From an uncultured Fretibacterium sp. (GTDB taxonomy: Bacteria; Synergistota; Synergistia; Synergistales; Aminobacteriaceae), in NCBI GenBank assembly GCA_937899395.1, contig CALBPU010000175.1, positions 1 through 7,172 of the forward strand: 7,172 bases of DNA, read 5' to 3'. Each line of letters opens with the position of its first letter. Position 1 is the first letter of the stretch. Below the pieces are notes generated by a model. The model was given only the letters and a program-made list of their open reading frames with translations. It did no database searches and had not been told where the DNA came from. A program made the position numbers and the translations under genes. Below are positions 5,102 through 7,172 of this stretch, in pieces.

Positions 5102-7172
5102 TTATTGATTGTCAGAGTTAAGAGACTGAGCCGCAATTCTTCCTGAAACAAAAATTTCGGTGATTGCGTTTCCTCCAAGCCTGTTTCCTCCGTGAATGCC
5201 TCCCGTAACTTCACCTGCTGCGTAAAGTCCCGGAATTATTTTTCCGTCATTCGTCAAAACATGCCTCGATGTATCAACTTTAAGTCCGCCCATTGTATGG
5301 TGTGTGCTCGGTGCCATTAATCTTATTGTCATGACTGTGTTATCGAGGTCGTAAGTGTCAGGGTTATAACTTCCGTCTGCGTTCTTCTGAACATTTCCGA
5401 CTGGTCTTGAAGCGATTGCTTTTCCGACATCAGGGAAATCTTTTCCGGCCATTACAGCTTTGTCATAATCTCTGATTGTCTGTTCTACGACTTTCGGATC
5501 TGCTTTAACTCCGAGTTCTTTGAAGAGTTCGGGAAGCTCGGAAATTTTTCTTCTGTAATAACGTCCTGCGTAATCGCCTGTTTCAGGTAATTGTGTAGGA
5601 GCAGGCATTTTTTGTTCAACGTTATAAAATTCAAGGAATGCTCCCTTACTTCCTTTGTAGTCCATTCCGTTTCTGAACTCAGCTAACGAAAGAACATCAC
5701 GTTCTGACCCTTCATCAACAAATCTGTGGCCTGTGTTGGGGTTAATCCAGCAAGCATAATTTCCTCCGCCGAATGCTAAATTTCCGTTATCAACCCATGA
5801 AATCGGCATTAACTGAGTAAAGCCCGTGCCTGTTGAAGCAGCTCCGACAGCTTCGCCCATCGTAAGAGCATCGCCCTGTAATGATGAACGGTTAGTTGTT
5901 TTTGTTGAGAGTGAAAGATATTCAGTTGACCAATAAATATTATCATCGACAACTTTTTTGAGGTTTGCTGCAAATCCTCCCGTCGCTAAAATTACACCTT
6001 TTGTTGCGTAGGCTTCAATTTTAGTTCCGTCATAACGTGTTGCTTTTACACCGATAATTCTTTTGCCGTCTTTAATGAGTTCATTAACGGTTGTACGGAG
6101 TAAAATTTTGTTGGCTTCGTTTGCTTTCAGGAATGTGTTCACAGGGGCTACGAAATATGTTCCCCAACGTCCGGGATATTCTTCAGTTTTTCCGTCTCCG
6201 TCAGTATCAACATTAGCTCCGATGAACTCGTTTTCACGATACCATAAAGCTCCGATTAAAGTTGCTTGAGCGTCCTCTTTGAAAGTTGAGCCCATTCCTT
6301 CAAGCCATTCCTTCAAACCTTGAGCACCTTCGATAAATTGCTTAACGAGTTTAACATCGCCGTAAATCCATTGTGATTTATCCGCGCTCTGTCGAAGTCC
6401 TCCGTAATATGTCTGGAAAATATGAAGATTAAGAGTTGAGAATAAAGCGAGCTGATTTTCAGGAATGCCTGCGTCAAGTTTCGGCTGTGCCCAATCCAAA
6501 TATTCTTTGATTTCAGCTTTGAGGGCTTTTAATACAGGAAGATATTCGGCGTGTACACCGTGCTTTGAAAGTTCAAGAGCATCGCCAGCAACATATTCGT
6601 GAGTTTTATAAAATTCTGAGTCAAAAGGTGCTTCGTTCCAGTTGAAAATCATTTTCAACTCATTGATACAGCCTTGAACCGATTTAACTTTGTCATATGT
6701 CTGACCGTTGAAAGCATAAACGCCTGTTGTAGCGTCAGGATTTTTAGGATCCCAAACTAAGTAAGGCATAACGCTTTGATATTGTCCGCCTGAAACAAGT
6801 GTGTTGCCTCCGATTTCAGCGTTTTTCTCGATCAATAATACCGTGTTTCCGTCCTGTGCTGCCTGAGCTGCTGCTGCAACTCCCGCACCGCCTGCTCCGA
6901 CAATAACTACGTCATAGTGGCATTTAATATCGGCTTCAGGTTTGTGTTCAACTTTTGCTGCTTTGAAGGCTTCAAGGTTTGTGCATTTAGCCTGCTCTGC
7001 TGCATCGTTCACGGCATTTCGTAAAGCCCTCGTTGAAAATGTTGCTCCTGAAACAGCATCGACCCCCGAACCGTTAGCTTCAATCATTTCGGGGATCATG
7101 ATGTCGAATGCTATATCACCGACATGAGCTGTCTCAGTGTTGGTTACGATGTCGATAGCTTTTAACTTTTCA
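5102..7172 (-). CDS. FMN-binding/FAD-dependent reductase of the fumarate/urocanate reductase (flavocytochrome c) superfamily, 5' end outside window
   Basis: This is a flavoenzyme that probably reduces the C=C bond of an unsaturated carboxylate, as in anaerobic respiration. The frame stays open to the window edge, so the ATG at 7099 (numbering used here) is internal. The 24 residues before it (EKLKAIDIV, NTETAHVGDIAFDI) continue an FMN-bind domain. DAVSGAT (14-20) is the site where ApbE-type transferases attach FMN covalently to Thr (T20). The FAD-binding_2 domain follows: YDVVIVGAGGAG (62-73), EKNAEIGGNT, ATGGF (372-376), HHTMGGL (600-606), LYAAGEVTGGIHGGNRLGGNA (625-645). Candidate catalytic residues are the arginines in SERD (R467) and GGNR (R640), with His 600/601. 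The QxHP histidine of fumarate reductases is replaced (TQLMP, M431), so fumarate is unlikely. An unusually long region (about 110-330) includes a DTDGDG loop. Signal peptide and any haem domain would lie outside the window. Confidence 0.93.
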   Translation of the reverse strand, partial: EKLKAIDIVTNTETAHVGDIAFDIMIPEMIEANGSGVDAVSGATFSTRALRNAVNDAAEQAKCTNLEAFKAAKVEHKPEADIKCHYDVVIVGAGGAGVAAAAQAAQDGNTVLLIEKNAEIGGNTLVSGGQYQSVMPYLVWDPKNPDATTGVYAFNGQTYDKVKSVQGCINELKMIFNWNEAPFDSEFYKTHEYVAGDALELSKHGVHAEYLPVLKALKAEIKEYLDWAQPKLDAGIPENQLALFSTLNLHIFQTYYGGLRQSADKSQWIYGDVKLVKQFIEGAQGLKEWLEGMGSTFKEDAQATLIGALWYRENEFIGANVDTDGDGKTEEYPGRWGTYFVAPVNTFLKANEANKILLRTTVNELIKDGKRIIGVKATRYDGTKIEAYATKGVILATGGFAANLKKVVDDNIYWSTEYLSLSTKTTNRSSLQGDALTMGEAVGAASTGTGFTQLMPISWVDNGNLAFGGGNYACWINPNTGHRFVDEGSERDVLSLAEFRNGMDYKGSKGAFLEFYNVEQKMPAPTQLPETGDYAGRYYRRKISELPELFKELGVKADPKVVEQTIRDYDKAVMAGKDFPDVGKAIASRPVGNVQKNADGSYNPDTYDLDNTVMTIRLMAPSTHHTMGGLKVDTSRHVLTNDGKIIPGLYAAGEVTGGIHGGNRLGGNAITEIFVSGRIAAQSLNSDNQ

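Noticed and set aside
6063..7127. Plus-strand open frames at 6063-6269 and 6942-7127
   Set aside because: Both are antisense to the conserved reductase, start without ribosome binding sites and show no recognisable motifs.

Overview
This is an AT-rich bacterial chromosomal window with six clear protein-coding genes, tightly packed, and a possible gene remnant at its left edge. No rRNA, tRNA, CRISPR array, transposase or phage gene was recognised. The base composition, the secreted FMN/FAD reductase, the solitary substrate-binding protein and a Thermotoga-like MetH scrap would fit an anaerobic, possibly gut-associated bacterium such as a Synergistota member. This placement is a guess from gene flavour, not a measurement.

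Left block, all on the minus strand and read from right to left: a PD-(D/E)XK restriction endonuclease resembling the NgoBV (GGNNCC) family (3717-2962), alanine racemase alr (2930-1764), an exported solute-binding protein (1710-787), and a monotopic phosphoglycosyl transferase (734-141). The first three are separated by 31 and 53 bases and probably share a transcript. A strong terminator-like hairpin (741-774) then separates the binding protein from the transferase, and it lies directly against the transferase start codon. Beyond the transferase, at the extreme left edge, a short minus-strand reading frame resembles the homocysteine-methyltransferase domain of MetH. It has an in-frame stop just upstream, so it looks 5'-truncated.

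Centre: an 88-base divergent intergenic region separates the endonuclease operon from argG (plus strand, 3806-5038). It holds two overlapping palindromes. The one nearer argG looks like an ArgR (ARG box) operator. argG is monocistronic and ends at a textbook intrinsic terminator (5047-5076).

Right block: a convergent minus-strand gene (7172-5102, 5' end outside the window) encodes an FMN-bind plus FAD-binding_2 reductase of the fumarate/urocanate reductase superfamily. Its catalytic core is intact but its substrate-contacting residues have changed.

The genes do not form one obvious pathway: cell-wall D-alanine supply, surface glycan initiation, solute sensing or uptake, DNA restriction, arginine synthesis and probably anaerobic respiration. 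The most unusual item is the solute-binding protein, whose two halves appear in the reverse of the normal order (a circular permutation) and whose amino-acid-binding residues are not visible. Second is the restriction enzyme, which has no methyltransferase in the window.
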